Positions 40,525 to 48,390 of a DNA stretch of 64,000 bases are shown piece by piece. Position 1 is the first letter of the stretch, and every line of letters starts with the position of its first letter. The notes below the pieces were generated by a model, which was not told where the DNA came from, made no database searches, and saw nothing but the letters and a program-made list of their open reading frames with translations. The position numbers and the translations under genes were made by a program. This DNA comes from Actinomycetes bacterium (GTDB lineage Bacteria; Actinomycetota; Acidimicrobiia; Acidimicrobiales; Ilumatobacteraceae): assembly GCA_029782355.1 (NCBI GenBank), contig JAKOUY010000006.1, forward strand, positions 18,998-82,997, given 5' to 3'.

Positions 40525-41171
40525 CGGTCGGCCTTCCGCCGGTCGGGGCCGGTCACCGTCAGGACGAGCGCGCCGTCGGCGAGGCGCGACACGAACCGGG
40601 CGTCGAGGACCTCCCGGAGTGCGGCGGGCGTCGCGTTCGTGGTCACGATCGTGGGGAGTTCGGCCGCCCAGCGGGCGTCCATGATCAGGTCGAGCCGCTC
40701 CCGGGTCCACTCGGTCGGCTTTTCGGCGGCGAGGTCGTCCAGCACCAGCACGTCCACCGTGAGGACCGACCGGCCGACCTCGGCGCGGTCGGGGTCGCCG
40801 GGGCGCATGGCGTCCATGAGCCGGGCCACGGACCACCAGGCCACCGACTGCCCGGCCGAGTACCGGCCGAACGCCGCGGCCGCGGCGGCGTGGCTCTTGC
40901 CGGTGCCGACCGGGCCGCACAGGACCAGGTTCCGATCGCGGGGCCCGAGGACCCAGGCGGCGACCTCGGCGCGGACGGGCTCGGGGAGGTCGCCGACGAC
41001 CGCCAGCGCGAACCGGGCCGGGACGATCCGCCGCCACTCGTCCAGCCGGGCCTCGGCCCACAGCGCCACGTGCTCGGCGACGATCTCCTCGGGCGTCGGG
41101 GCGACCGGCCCCTCCACCGGGACCGGGTGGTCGTGCAGCCCGCGCCCATTGCACCCCGGGCAGTCGGTCAC
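40521..41171 (-). CDS. DnaC-like helicase loader
   Basis: 216 residues. A CPGCNGRG zinc knuckle at the N-terminus, then AAA+ ATPase: GPVGTGKS (86-93), VDVLVLDDLAAEKP (Walker B), TIVTTNATP (sensor) and ARFVSRLADGAL. This is the DnaC/IstB type of loader; it probably hands the helicase (gene downstream) to DNA. GTG coupled to both neighbours. Confidence 0.88.
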   Translation of the reverse strand: MTDCPGCNGRGLHDHPVPVEGPVAPTPEEIVAEHVALWAEARLDEWRRIVPARFALAVVGDLPEPVRAEVAAWVLGPRDRNLVLCGPVGTGKSHAAAAAAFGRYSAGQSVAWWSVARLMDAMRPGDPDRAEVGRSVLTVDVLVLDDLAAEKPTEWTRERLDLIMDARWAAELPTIVTTNATPAALREVLDARFVSRLADGALVLTVTGPDRRKADR

Positions 41172-41911
41172 AGCGCCGACCTCCCCGATTCGATGCCGTC
41201 CCACTGGCCGAGGTCCTGCGCGCGACCCGTCGGCCTGCCACCCCGAGCACGGAGCGCCCGATCGAGCACGCCACCCGAGAGGGGCGGGTCCACCCGGCGG
41301 AGCGCCGCCGCGACCTGCTCGGGTTCCCACCCGGCACGCAGCGCGGTGCTCACGATCCCGCGCACCGCGACGAACGGCTGCACCGGGCGCGGGGTCTGGC
41401 CTTCCCACCACTCGCGGGTGAGCGCGTCCGCGCGCGGGTCGGTCTTCCGTTCCTTGGAGCCCTTCGCTGCAGGGGGCGAGGGCTTGCCCGAGCCTTGGTC
41501 CTTGGGGTCTTGTTCCAAGGGGGTCTTGTTCTGTGCCGCATCCGTACGGCCACCGGTCGCCGTATCCGTGCCCCCTACCGTCGCCGTAGCCTCACGGCCA
41601 CCCGGGGGCATCCTGTGCACCGTGTAGAGGTTGCTCGTCCGGTCCCCGGCGTCGTCGTAGCGGGGGGCGATCGTGACCGCTCCGGCGGAGATGAGTTCCT
41701 TGGTGAACCGGTCCACCGAGTCCACCGAGCACCGCAGGCGGGTGGCGAGCGTGCGGCGCGAACGGAACGAGCCGCCGCTGGCGTCTGCGTATTGGGCGAG
41801 CACGGCGTAGAGCCTCACTGCCCCGTGGGAGATGTCGCCGTCGATGACCCACTCGGGCACGATCGCGAACGGCCCGGTGTCGGTGCGGACCTGCTCCGGG
41901 TGCTCGGTCAC
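41168..41911 (-). CDS. Winged-helix replication initiator-like protein
   Basis: 247 residues. FAIVPEWVIDGDISHGAVRLYAVLAQYADA, then SRRTLATRLRCSVDSVDRFTKELISAGAVTI form a winged helix-turn-helix typical of DnaD/RepA-like phage initiators. A Thr/Lys-rich linker leads to a helical C-terminus (FVAVRGIVSTALRAGWEPEQVAAALRRV). Gene order initiator, loader, helicase is the classic phage replication set. GTG 41911. Confidence 0.8.
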   Translation of the reverse strand: MTEHPEQVRTDTGPFAIVPEWVIDGDISHGAVRLYAVLAQYADASGGSFRSRRTLATRLRCSVDSVDRFTKELISAGAVTIAPRYDDAGDRTSNLYTVHRMPPGGREATATVGGTDTATGGRTDAAQNKTPLEQDPKDQGSGKPSPPAAKGSKERKTDPRADALTREWWEGQTPRPVQPFVAVRGIVSTALRAGWEPEQVAAALRRVDPPLSGGVLDRALRARGGRPTGRAQDLGQWDGIESGRSAL

Positions 41912-42168
41912 CGCTCGTCCCCAAGGATCACCTGGTTCGCCGCGCGCTCGGCGAGCCACAGGAAGTGGTGGGAGGACGTAGCGGGCCCGCCATGCTCGGC
42001 GGCTTGGGCGCGGGCCTCTTCCGCCGCCTCGGGGTGCGCGGCGCACCACAGCCGGGCGGCCTCGGCCACCAAGTCGGCGGCGTGAGCGTCGGCGAGCGCG
42101 CGCATCGCGTGATCGGATACGCCCTCCACGGTCACGCCCGTGCGCCGCAGCGCGTCGTGTAGATCCAT
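41908..42168 (-). CDS. Small helical protein, first of replication operon
   Basis: 86 residues from ATG 42168 with GGGAGGA just upstream; an earlier ATG at 42180 lacks a ribosome-binding site. RALADAHAADLVAEAARLWCAAHPEAAEEARAQAAEHGG is helical and Ala-rich. No named function; directly precedes the initiator gene. Confidence 0.68.
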   Translation of the reverse strand: MDLHDALRRTGVTVEGVSDHAMRALADAHAADLVAEAARLWCAAHPEAAEEARAQAAEHGGPATSSHHFLWLAERAANQVILGDER

Positions 42169-42319
42169 CGGTCCTCCCATGTCGCTCGATTGGCGTGCCC
42201 ACGGGAGGGGCGGGGGTATGATCCCCGTCAGACCCGGGACGACTCGCGCTCGTTCCGATCGGTCGAGACACGCTCCCGCCTGACCCGGCGGGGGCGTGTC
42301 GCTTGTTGGGGGTGGAACC
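42169..42319. other. Intergenic region between helicase and replication operon
   Basis: About 150 bp without a gene. It holds the strong hairpin at 42267-42300 (own entry) and the dyad GGGGTATGATCCCC near 42215-42228. No P-type promoter with the TGGACATGTCCA palindrome is here, so the replication genes depend on read-through or on an unrecognised promoter. Confidence 0.6.
42267..42300 (-). terminator. Hairpin terminator after the UvrD-like gene
   Basis: GACACGC-T-CCCGCC pairs with GGCGGG-G-GCGTGTC across a TGACCC loop, 13 pairs plus one wobble. It lies just past the helicase stop on the minus strand. No strong U-run, as is common in high-GC hosts. Confidence 0.7.
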
Positions 42320-43810
42320 TTACCTCACCGTGTCCTCCACCGTGGGAACCTCCGCCGCGCCGGTCCGGCGGGCGTCACGCTCGGCGGGGGTTTCCAGCGC
42401 CGTCCGGTCCAGGTGCTCGATCGCTCGGGTCACCGCCACGTACTGGAGCCGCAACTCGGGCGTCGTCGGGTCGAGGTCGGCGAAGTCGCCGCCGAGGCGG
42501 ACCACCGGCCACTGGCGGCCCTTCGCCCGGTGGGCGGTGCTCACCGTGAGCACGCCCGGGCCCTCGGGAATGGTGCCGCTCACCGCGCGGAGGATGCCCT
42601 CGGTCCCGAACTTCTCGACCAGGCTCACCATGAGCCGGAGTTCGGAGCCGCCCGGGTCGTGGGCCACGTAGTCCTGCACGTCGCCCCACGTGTCGAAGCA
42701 CGCCAGGTCGGGGTGCGCGGTGAACCCGGTGGTGCGGAGGTCGGCGACGGCCTTGGCGAACGCGGCGGCCTCGGTGCCGTTGCCGACCAGGTGCACGGGC
42801 TGGCCGCGGGTCTGCGCGCCGAGCACGACGTGGAGCGCCTCGGCGTTCGTGCGGCACAGGATCGCGTCGGGTGCACGTCCGGCGAGGGGGCCGACGGTCG
42901 TCGTTCGCTCGGGGTTGCCGACGATGCGGAGCGACGCGTCGAGCGCGTCGAGGACCTCGTTCGCCACGTCGGCGAGCGCGAGCCCGAACCGGAAGGTCTG
43001 CGTGAGGCTCCGCCGGTGCTCGGGCGCGAACGTCGCCATCGCGTCCACCGCGCCACGCCACGCGTACAACTGCTGATTCTCGTCGCCGACGTACACGACC
43101 TGCGCGGACTGGCGGGCGAGCACGTCGGCGAGGACCGGGTTCGTGTCCTGAGCCTCATCGAGGAGCACGTAGTCGGCCTCGATCGTCGGGTGGCCGAGCG
43201 CCCAAATCTTCAGGTAGTGGTCGTGGGTGAACCGGAGCGACCCGTCGGGGTGGGTGATGTCCTGCCACGCCTTCCGCAGCGCGCCTTCCAACTCCTCGGC
43301 CACGATCCGGTTGTTGACCGTGGACCGGCGGCCGGTCACGTCGGGCAGGTCGATGCCCTCCCGGTACGGGAAGTGCGCCGCGGTCGGTTCGGGGTCGGCC
43401 GAGTTCGCGAACGCGGCGAGGCCCTGCATCACGTGACCGGCCAACCAGCCGGGCGCGAGCCGCTTGGGGTTCGGGAGGCCGTGGTGCACGACGATGGGCC
43501 GGATGCCGAGGCGTTGCGCGACCTCGTAGGAGCGGAGGCGCGGCTGGCCGAGGCGATGCCGGTAGCGGTGCCCGACGGCGCTCATCGCGAGCGAGTGGGC
43601 GGTGCGGGCCGAGCACCGCCACGGGAGGCTGGTGGCCACGTCGTCCACGATCGCCCGGTTGTACGCGACGTACACGCCGCGGCGTCGGGTGCTCGCGGCG
43701 AGGAGCCGGAGCGTGGTGGTCTTGCCGGTCCCGGCGAGGGCGTCCACGACCATTGTGTCGCCCTGGCGGAACAGGTCGGCGACGGCGATCTGTTCGGCGG
43801 TGGGCTTCAT
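42320..43810 (-). CDS. UvrD/Rep-type SF1 helicase
   Basis: 496 residues. Motif I ALAGTGKTTTLRLLA (24-38), motif II VLLDEAQDTNPV, motif III YVGDENQQLYAWRGA, STAHRAKGRQW and LRLQYVAVTRAI near the end form the complete SF1A set. Short for UvrD, so the 1B/2B insertions are small. Likely acts in recombination, repair or fork restart. ATG 43810 coupled to the 48-residue gene. Confidence 0.93.
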   Translation of the reverse strand: MKPTAEQIAVADLFRQGDTMVVDALAGTGKTTTLRLLAASTRRRGVYVAYNRAIVDDVATSLPWRCSARTAHSLAMSAVGHRYRHRLGQPRLRSYEVAQRLGIRPIVVHHGLPNPKRLAPGWLAGHVMQGLAAFANSADPEPTAAHFPYREGIDLPDVTGRRSTVNNRIVAEELEGALRKAWQDITHPDGSLRFTHDHYLKIWALGHPTIEADYVLLDEAQDTNPVLADVLARQSAQVVYVGDENQQLYAWRGAVDAMATFAPEHRRSLTQTFRFGLALADVANEVLDALDASLRIVGNPERTTTVGPLAGRAPDAILCRTNAEALHVVLGAQTRGQPVHLVGNGTEAAAFAKAVADLRTTGFTAHPDLACFDTWGDVQDYVAHDPGGSELRLMVSLVEKFGTEGILRAVSGTIPEGPGVLTVSTAHRAKGRQWPVVRLGGDFADLDPTTPELRLQYVAVTRAIEHLDRTALETPAERDARRTGAAEVPTVEDTVR

Positions 43811-43953
43811 CCGAGCATCCGAGCCGCGCCGACCACCGCCGACGTGACGAGGGCGACGCCTACGAGGAGCCACCAGTCGGAGTCGCGCACGGCGGAGCGG
43901 TACACGGCGGCGAACCCGAGCACCACGAACGCGGCGACGATCACCCAGCCCAT
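43807..43953 (-). CDS. Small two-span membrane protein
   Basis: 48 residues. MGWVIVAAFVVLGFAAVYRS is one helix and WWLLVGVALVTSAVVGAARM another, joined by a short polar loop (AVRDSD). ATG 43953 and stop 43807-43809 overlap both neighbours. Unusual in the middle of a recombination operon. Confidence 0.72.
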   Translation of the reverse strand: MGWVIVAAFVVLGFAAVYRSAVRDSDWWLLVGVALVTSAVVGAARMLG

Positions 43954-45371
43954 CACTCGCCGCCGAACGCGGGGGCGCAGGCCACGTGGTACGGCTCGTC
44001 GGCCTCACCGAACACGGGGAGGTCGTCGGGGCCGATCACCTGGCCGCACGTCGGGAGCGAGCACGTGAGCACCTCGTCGCCGGTCTCGCCGGGCTCGGCG
44101 TCGCCGTCGGGGAGCGGCCACTCGTCCTGGTCGCCGGGCGTGCCGGGGCCGGGCATGGCGGGGAAGTCGGTCGCGGCGAGCGCGCCGCCGGGGTCGTCGC
44201 TCGGGATCGTCCCCGACGCCTCGGGCTCGGGCTCGGGGTTGGCGGCGGCCTCGGCCTCCTTGGCCTCGGCCCGCTTCCGGCAGTCGGTGGCGTTCGCGCA
44301 GCGCCGCACCCCGCGCACGATGGCCTTGGCCGCCCGGGTGGACCCGCAAATCTCACACGGCCCGTCGACCGGCACGTCGTCGGCCGGGGGCAGGGTGCCA
44401 GCACCGGGCGGCGGGGGCGGCTGCGTCCACGTGGACCGCTCCGCCGGGTCCTCGGGGGCCGTGGACCCCTCGGGGGGCGCAGCGGGCCCCTGAGCGGCCG
44501 TGGCGTCGCCCTCCGGGTCCTGGGAGCCCTCGCCGGTCAGGGCGTCCATCTGGCGGAGCATGACGGCGCACGCGGCCTTCGGCCACGGCCACGGGAACCC
44601 CTGCTGGTCCTTCCACGCCCGGAACGCCTCCTGCTGGTCGGCGGTCAGGGTGTCGATCCGGCGGGTGACCTCGGTGATCTTGTCCTGGTCCACCGTGCTC
44701 GGGTCCACGCCCGGCGACGACGTGGCCGCCGGAGCCGGAGGCGGGCCGTCCACCGCGGCTTCCCGCTGGTCGTGGAGGTCCTCCTTGGACCACAGGTCGA
44801 GCGCCACCCCGAACCGCATCGCGGCGTTGCGGATCGCGTCGGAGATCAACTCCTTCTCGACCTCGTCCTTGCGGGCCTCGGCCGTGCCGACCCCGAGGCG
44901 CGACACCCCGGCGATCGTGAGCCTGATCCACAGCCGGTGCACCCGGTCGCCCCGCTGGATCGCGGGGAGGCCGTCGGGCCCGTACGCGACGGGCTCCCAC
45001 GTCCAATCCGGGTCGGCCTTGAGCAGCCGGTCGGTCACGGCGGCGTGGCCCACGTAGTCCAGGTGGATGTGCGCCGTGCTCATGTAGTTCCCGCACTCCC
45101 GGCACTCGGCCTTCTGGTGGCGGCCACACACCCGGGAGTCGGAACGGGAGCACTCGCGGCAGGTGACGCGGGGGAGTTTCCCGATCTGCGCGGGCTCGAA
45201 CTCCTTGCGGAGCAGCGCCGCCACGTCGGGCGGCATGACCGAGCGCCGCGGGCCGACGTACTCGCCCTGGTGGCGCAACGCGTCGGCGGCTTCCTGCTGG
45301 GTCCGGTCGAACCCGCCGTGGGAGAACTCGCCCGGGTCGGTGGTGGTGGTGGTCGTGCTCGCGTCGCTCAC
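43953..45371 (-). CDS. Rad52/Erf-like single-strand annealing protein
   Basis: 472 residues. LDYVGHAAVTDRLLKADPDWTWEPVA, RVHRLWIRLTIAGVSRLGVGTAEARKDEVEKELISDAIRNAAMRFGVALDLW follow the actinophage annealing-protein pattern of the Rad52/Erf group. Upstream of this is a CRECSRSDSRVC / CRECGNY zinc site; downstream lie a helical part and another zinc site (CEICGSTRAAKAIVRGVRRCANATDC). The long acidic, Pro-rich C-terminus is unusual. It should anneal DNA strands in recombination with the UvrD-like helicase nearby. GTG 45371 with AAGGAG. Confidence 0.75.
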   Translation of the reverse strand: MSDASTTTTTTDPGEFSHGGFDRTQQEAADALRHQGEYVGPRRSVMPPDVAALLRKEFEPAQIGKLPRVTCRECSRSDSRVCGRHQKAECRECGNYMSTAHIHLDYVGHAAVTDRLLKADPDWTWEPVAYGPDGLPAIQRGDRVHRLWIRLTIAGVSRLGVGTAEARKDEVEKELISDAIRNAAMRFGVALDLWSKEDLHDQREAAVDGPPPAPAATSSPGVDPSTVDQDKITEVTRRIDTLTADQQEAFRAWKDQQGFPWPWPKAACAVMLRQMDALTGEGSQDPEGDATAAQGPAAPPEGSTAPEDPAERSTWTQPPPPPGAGTLPPADDVPVDGPCEICGSTRAAKAIVRGVRRCANATDCRKRAEAKEAEAAANPEPEPEASGTIPSDDPGGALAATDFPAMPGPGTPGDQDEWPLPDGDAEPGETGDEVLTCSLPTCGQVIGPDDLPVFGEADEPYHVACAPAFGGE

Positions 45372-45385
45372 GCGTGCTCCTTCGG

Positions 45386-45979
45386 TTAGACCCACCGGGC
45401 GGTGGGTCGGCCTTCGCCCTCCATCTCGGAGAACTCGTCGGGGTCGATGCCCCGGGTTTCCAACTCGCCGGTGCGCCACGACGCGGACGCGTTGCCGAGC
45501 CCCGCGCACGCGGTGATCTCGTCGGCGATCATCTCGGCCAGCACCGCGGGCGGCACCGGGTCCTCGCGCAACCCGCCGGTCTCCGGGTCGAACCGGGAGC
45601 GGTCCACGGTGCGGAGCGCGACGCGGCGGGCGACCTGCTGGCCGCCGTGCCACACGCGACGGCGGCCGGACTGCGAGCGTTCCACGGTGCCGAGCCGGTC
45701 CAGCGTCATCCGGTTCGGGGCGGACCTCGGGCGGGGGACGCCGTGCTCGGCGACGATCTTGGCGACTCGGGCGGCGAGGTCGGCCTCCACGGTTTGCAGT
45801 TGCCGGAGCAACCCGGCCATCGGGTCGCCGACGAGCCGGTAGTGGAGCGACGGGATGGCGGTCACCCTGGCGCGCACGTCGGCATCGAGGACCTCGACCG
45901 CCGTGGCGAACGCGGCGATCGCGTCGCCGAGCCGCTTGGCGACGCGCCGGACGTGCGCGGTCGCCGCGTCGGGGGTCAC
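45386..45979 (-). CDS. Hypothetical protein
   Basis: 197 residues, GTG coupled upstream. ATAHVRRVAKRLGDAIAAFATAVEVLDADVRARV is helical, later TVERSQSGRRRVWHGGQQVARRV and an acidic end. Its place before the annealing protein suggests a recombination helper; no motif proves it. Confidence 0.7.
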   Translation of the reverse strand: MTPDAATAHVRRVAKRLGDAIAAFATAVEVLDADVRARVTAIPSLHYRLVGDPMAGLLRQLQTVEADLAARVAKIVAEHGVPRPRSAPNRMTLDRLGTVERSQSGRRRVWHGGQQVARRVALRTVDRSRFDPETGGLREDPVPPAVLAEMIADEITACAGLGNASASWRTGELETRGIDPDEFSEMEGEGRPTARWV

Positions 45980-46158
45980 CCGTCCGCCCGGGAGTTCCGG
46001 GTCACGTCCCACGTGGCGTCGAGGGGGACGTGCGGGGCGATGACGGCCGCCCACGCGATGAGCGTGGGGCCGTCGGCGTAGGGCCCGGCCCACGCGTGCG
46101 CGCCGTTCGGGCGCACGGCGTGGAGGTAGTACGGCCGGGGGTCCTCCGTGCTGGTCAC
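45976..46158 (-). CDS. Small protein, first of the recombination operon
   Basis: 60 residues. PRPYYLHAVRPNGAHAWAGPYADGPTLIAWAAVIAPHVPLDATWDV. The GTG lies inside the decayed operator of a P-type promoter, so its mRNA may be nearly leaderless. Not assigned. Confidence 0.68.
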   Translation of the reverse strand: MTSTEDPRPYYLHAVRPNGAHAWAGPYADGPTLIAWAAVIAPHVPLDATWDVTRNSRADG

Positions 46159-46272
46159 AGGTGCCACCCTACGGCGGGGGTGTGACACTCACACGGGGAC
46201 GGCGACCACGACGCCCGGCCACCCGAGGGACCGCTGGAGCCACGACCCATGTGTCCAGCACGGAACGGAGGC
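46152..46272. promoter_or_regulatory. Decayed divergent pair of P-type promoters
   Basis: Minus strand: GTCACACCCC, a poor -10 TAGGGT (46166-46171) and TGGCACCTGTGACCAGCACGG, which lines up with P5 over about 45 bp but has an altered operator. Plus strand, 46249-46272: ATGTGTCCAGCACGGAACGGAG keeps the leader and half the operator but no -10. The plus copy has no gene left to drive, so it looks like a relic; the minus copy may still serve the 60-residue gene. Confidence 0.6.
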
Positions 46273-46498
46273 GGCGGTTCTACCTTGGGTGACCTGTGGG
46301 CGTCGGGCACCCGCCGGGACACCGAGCCCGAGGGCTCGGCGGGGTTGGCGGGCTTCCGAGCGAGCATAGACCCGCTCGGGAGGTTGGAGGGTCCTTGCAC
46401 GTGGGGCTCCTTCTCGGGAGGATGCGGGCGTGAGGCGGGGCGGAGGGCTCCCCGGCCGAGGGGGCAGGCCCGGCCGGGGGCCCTCCGATCGTGTGCGG
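46273..46498. other. Gene-free stretch beside the decayed promoter
   Basis: About 226 bp with no credible gene. It contains AAGGAGCCCC-like pieces (as GGGGCTCCTT at 46403-46412) that look like a P-type ribosome-binding site in reverse, and the large hairpin at 46441-46487. The appearance suggests a gene was lost here. Confidence 0.55.
46441..46487 (-). terminator. Large hairpin terminator after the DUF932 gene
   Basis: CGGAGGGC-T-CCCCGGCC pairs with GGCCGGGG-GCCCTCCG with one bulged T, about 16 pairs and a 14-base loop. It directly follows the stop at 46499 on the minus strand. Confidence 0.7.
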
Positions 46499-47698
46499 CT
46501 ACCGCTTGGCGGCCGTCGCGAGCACGTCCAGGGCTACGTCCTCGTACACCGCGGCCCGGTCGGGGTCGGCCACGTCCTGCGCCGCCGACGTGACGGCCTG
46601 CATCACGCCCCCGGCGGTGAGGTCGCCGCCCCGGATGAAGTGGTCGAGGATGTCGCGGGCCTCGTCCTCGGTGAACGCGTGGACCTTGGCGACTCGCTCG
46701 ATCGTCGCGGCGGCGTCGGTCACCGGGACCTCGGCCTGCTCGGTGATCTCGGTGAGGCACCGCTCCACGTAGTCCGTGTCGAGGAACGTCGCCACGGCGT
46801 CGCGGGTCTTGGCGGTGATCAGGTCCACGTTCGCCCGCTGCGTTTCGGCGGACCAGCGGACGATCCCGTCATCGAGGCGGCCGCCGACGTGCACCGCCTT
46901 GATCAGGTCCACGCTCCGCACCATGCCGTTCTTGCAGACCTGGAACACGAACCGGGGGGCGACCGTGAACGCGCCGCCGCCGGTCTCGGAGTTCCCGATC
47001 ACGACGCCCGCCGACACCAGCGGGTAGTCCATCGCGGTGCGGCCGGTGCGCGGGTCCCGGTAGCGGGAGCGGAGCGCCAGCGGCGCGAGGGCCGCGACCT
47101 CGGGGGCCTCGATGCGGACCTGCATCCGCCGCTCCGACAGGTCGCCGTCGATGTTGAGCCCGGCCGTGCTCACTCCGGCGGCGCGAGCCCCGGCGAGTGC
47201 GGCGAGCAGCACGTCGAGGTTGTCCATGCCGATCGAGAACTTGTTGGACAGGAACGCCCGGGCGATCCCCACCGAGTCGGGGTCGTCGGTGCGGAACGCT
47301 CGGATCAGGAACCGGCGGTCGCCCTGAGCCTGGAGCCAGGCGTTCACGTTCGCATCGATGAGCGCGTGATCGCGGTGCGGGGCTCCGGCCGTCGGGAGCA
47401 TGACCCGGATGCCCGTGTCCCGCATCTTGCGGAGGTAGGCCCGGGGGATCTCCAGGCGGGCGGCGAGGCCGTCCTCGAACACGTCGGTGGGGGCGAGCAC
47501 CGCCGCCTCCAGCGATGCGCCGTCGGCGTCCCACCGGGTCGCCGCGTCGGCGACGTGGAGCCGCCCGTTCACGTACGAGAGGGCGGAGGCGGGGACGACG
47601 GCGTCGAACCGAACGTCGGCCTGCTCCCGGAGCACCTGGGCGAGCACGTCCAGGGGGACCTTGCGGAGCGTCGTGGTTACTTGCGGGGTACCGGTCAT
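46499..47698 (-). CDS. DUF932-family protein
   Basis: 399 residues. LEIPRAYLRKMRDTGI, RFLIRAFRTDDPDSVGIARAFLSNKFSIGMDNLDVLLAAL, and LVSAGVVIGNSETGGGAFTVAPRFVFQVCKNGM follow the DUF932 pattern (phage/plasmid-like TIGR03299 group). Found near recombination and anti-restriction genes in many mobile elements; the activity is unknown. It has its own promoter P5 and terminator, so it is a one-gene unit. ATG 47698 with GGAGGAG. Confidence 0.85.
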   Translation of the reverse strand: MTGTPQVTTTLRKVPLDVLAQVLREQADVRFDAVVPASALSYVNGRLHVADAATRWDADGASLEAAVLAPTDVFEDGLAARLEIPRAYLRKMRDTGIRVMLPTAGAPHRDHALIDANVNAWLQAQGDRRFLIRAFRTDDPDSVGIARAFLSNKFSIGMDNLDVLLAALAGARAAGVSTAGLNIDGDLSERRMQVRIEAPEVAALAPLALRSRYRDPRTGRTAMDYPLVSAGVVIGNSETGGGAFTVAPRFVFQVCKNGMVRSVDLIKAVHVGGRLDDGIVRWSAETQRANVDLITAKTRDAVATFLDTDYVERCLTEITEQAEVPVTDAAATIERVAKVHAFTEDEARDILDHFIRGGDLTAGGVMQAVTSAAQDVADPDRAAVYEDVALDVLATAAKR

Positions 47699-47729
47699 GG
47701 TGGATTCTCCTCCGTAGGGGTGACCGTGC

Positions 47730-47769
47730 TGAACATGCCCACTATACATCCGGGGTGTGACGCTTACAA
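47730..47769 (-). promoter_or_regulatory. Promoter P5 with variant operator
   Basis: Minus strand: -35 TTGTAA (47764-47769), 17-bp spacer, -10 TATAGT (47741-47746), operator variant TGAACATGCCCA (47730-47741), leader CAGCACGG. The -35 overlaps the stop of the upstream gene. The two operator changes may weaken repression. Confidence 0.82.
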
Positions 47770-48390
47770 CCCCCCGGGCTCGGAATCGTCGGGGGTGGCC
47801 TCGGGCCTCGGGTGGAACCGGTGCTCGATCCCGATCGCGTCCATCTCGATGACGGCCTCGCGGACCTGGCCGTAGAGCCGCTCGGGGTCCACCCGCACGA
47901 ACGGGCCCTCCTCGGTCGCGGCGGGCGTCGCGACGATCCCGACCTCGGCGAGCCTGGCGCACCAGTCCTCCGCCGCCCGCTGGTTCGCGGTGAGGGCGTC
48001 GCGCTCCGCCTGGCGGGCCTCACGCTCCGCCCTGTAGCGGGCGTCGTTCTCGGCCCGGCGGCGGAGCCCGGCCAGGTGCACGCCGCACCGCTCGACCACG
48101 ACCTCGGGCGGCCGGTCGGGCCCGCCGAACGTCGGGTGGATCGCGACCTCACCCTTGGCGGGCTTGCCGCACCGGACCAGGTCGTAGTCGCTCATCCGCG
48201 TGTCGGAGCACGTGCCCCGGCCGCCCGTGTGGCCCTCCGCCTCGCAGCGGCACGGCACCCCCTCGGGGGCTCGGCCGAACCGCGGGCCGTCGGGCCGGTG
48301 GCGGCACGCGTCGTGCTCGCCCTCGTAGCACGGGAGGCACACGTGGAGCGGGACGAACCACCGCTGGGCCTCGGGCTTGGCGGCGGTCAT
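47764..48390 (-). CDS. Cysteine-rich hypothetical protein
   Basis: 208 residues. CLPCYEGEHDACRH, VPCRCEAEGH, CSDTR and CGVHLAGLRRRAE contain many Cys/His; then a long Glu/Arg/Ala helix (RYRAEREARQAERDALTANQRAAE). Zinc binding with a coiled coil is likely. ATG 48390 coupled upstream. Confidence 0.75.
   Translation of the reverse strand: MTAAKPEAQRWFVPLHVCLPCYEGEHDACRHRPDGPRFGRAPEGVPCRCEAEGHTGGRGTCSDTRMSDYDLVRCGKPAKGEVAIHPTFGGPDRPPEVVVERCGVHLAGLRRRAENDARYRAEREARQAERDALTANQRAAEDWCARLAEVGIVATPAATEEGPFVRVDPERLYGQVREAVIEMDAIGIEHRFHPRPEATPDDSEPGGL

Noticed and set aside
39277..41421. Long plus-strand frame opposite the helicase and loader genes
   Set aside because: No ribosome-binding site or domain, and the minus strand carries Walker motifs in the right order.
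42215..42228. TATGAT in GGGGTATGATCCCC as a plus-strand promoter
   Set aside because: No -35 at a proper distance and no plus-strand gene follows.
46249..46593. Plus-strand ORF following the decayed promoter
   Set aside because: It starts within the relic leader but has Arg/Gly low-complexity content and runs through the DUF932 terminator into the gene end; no coding character.
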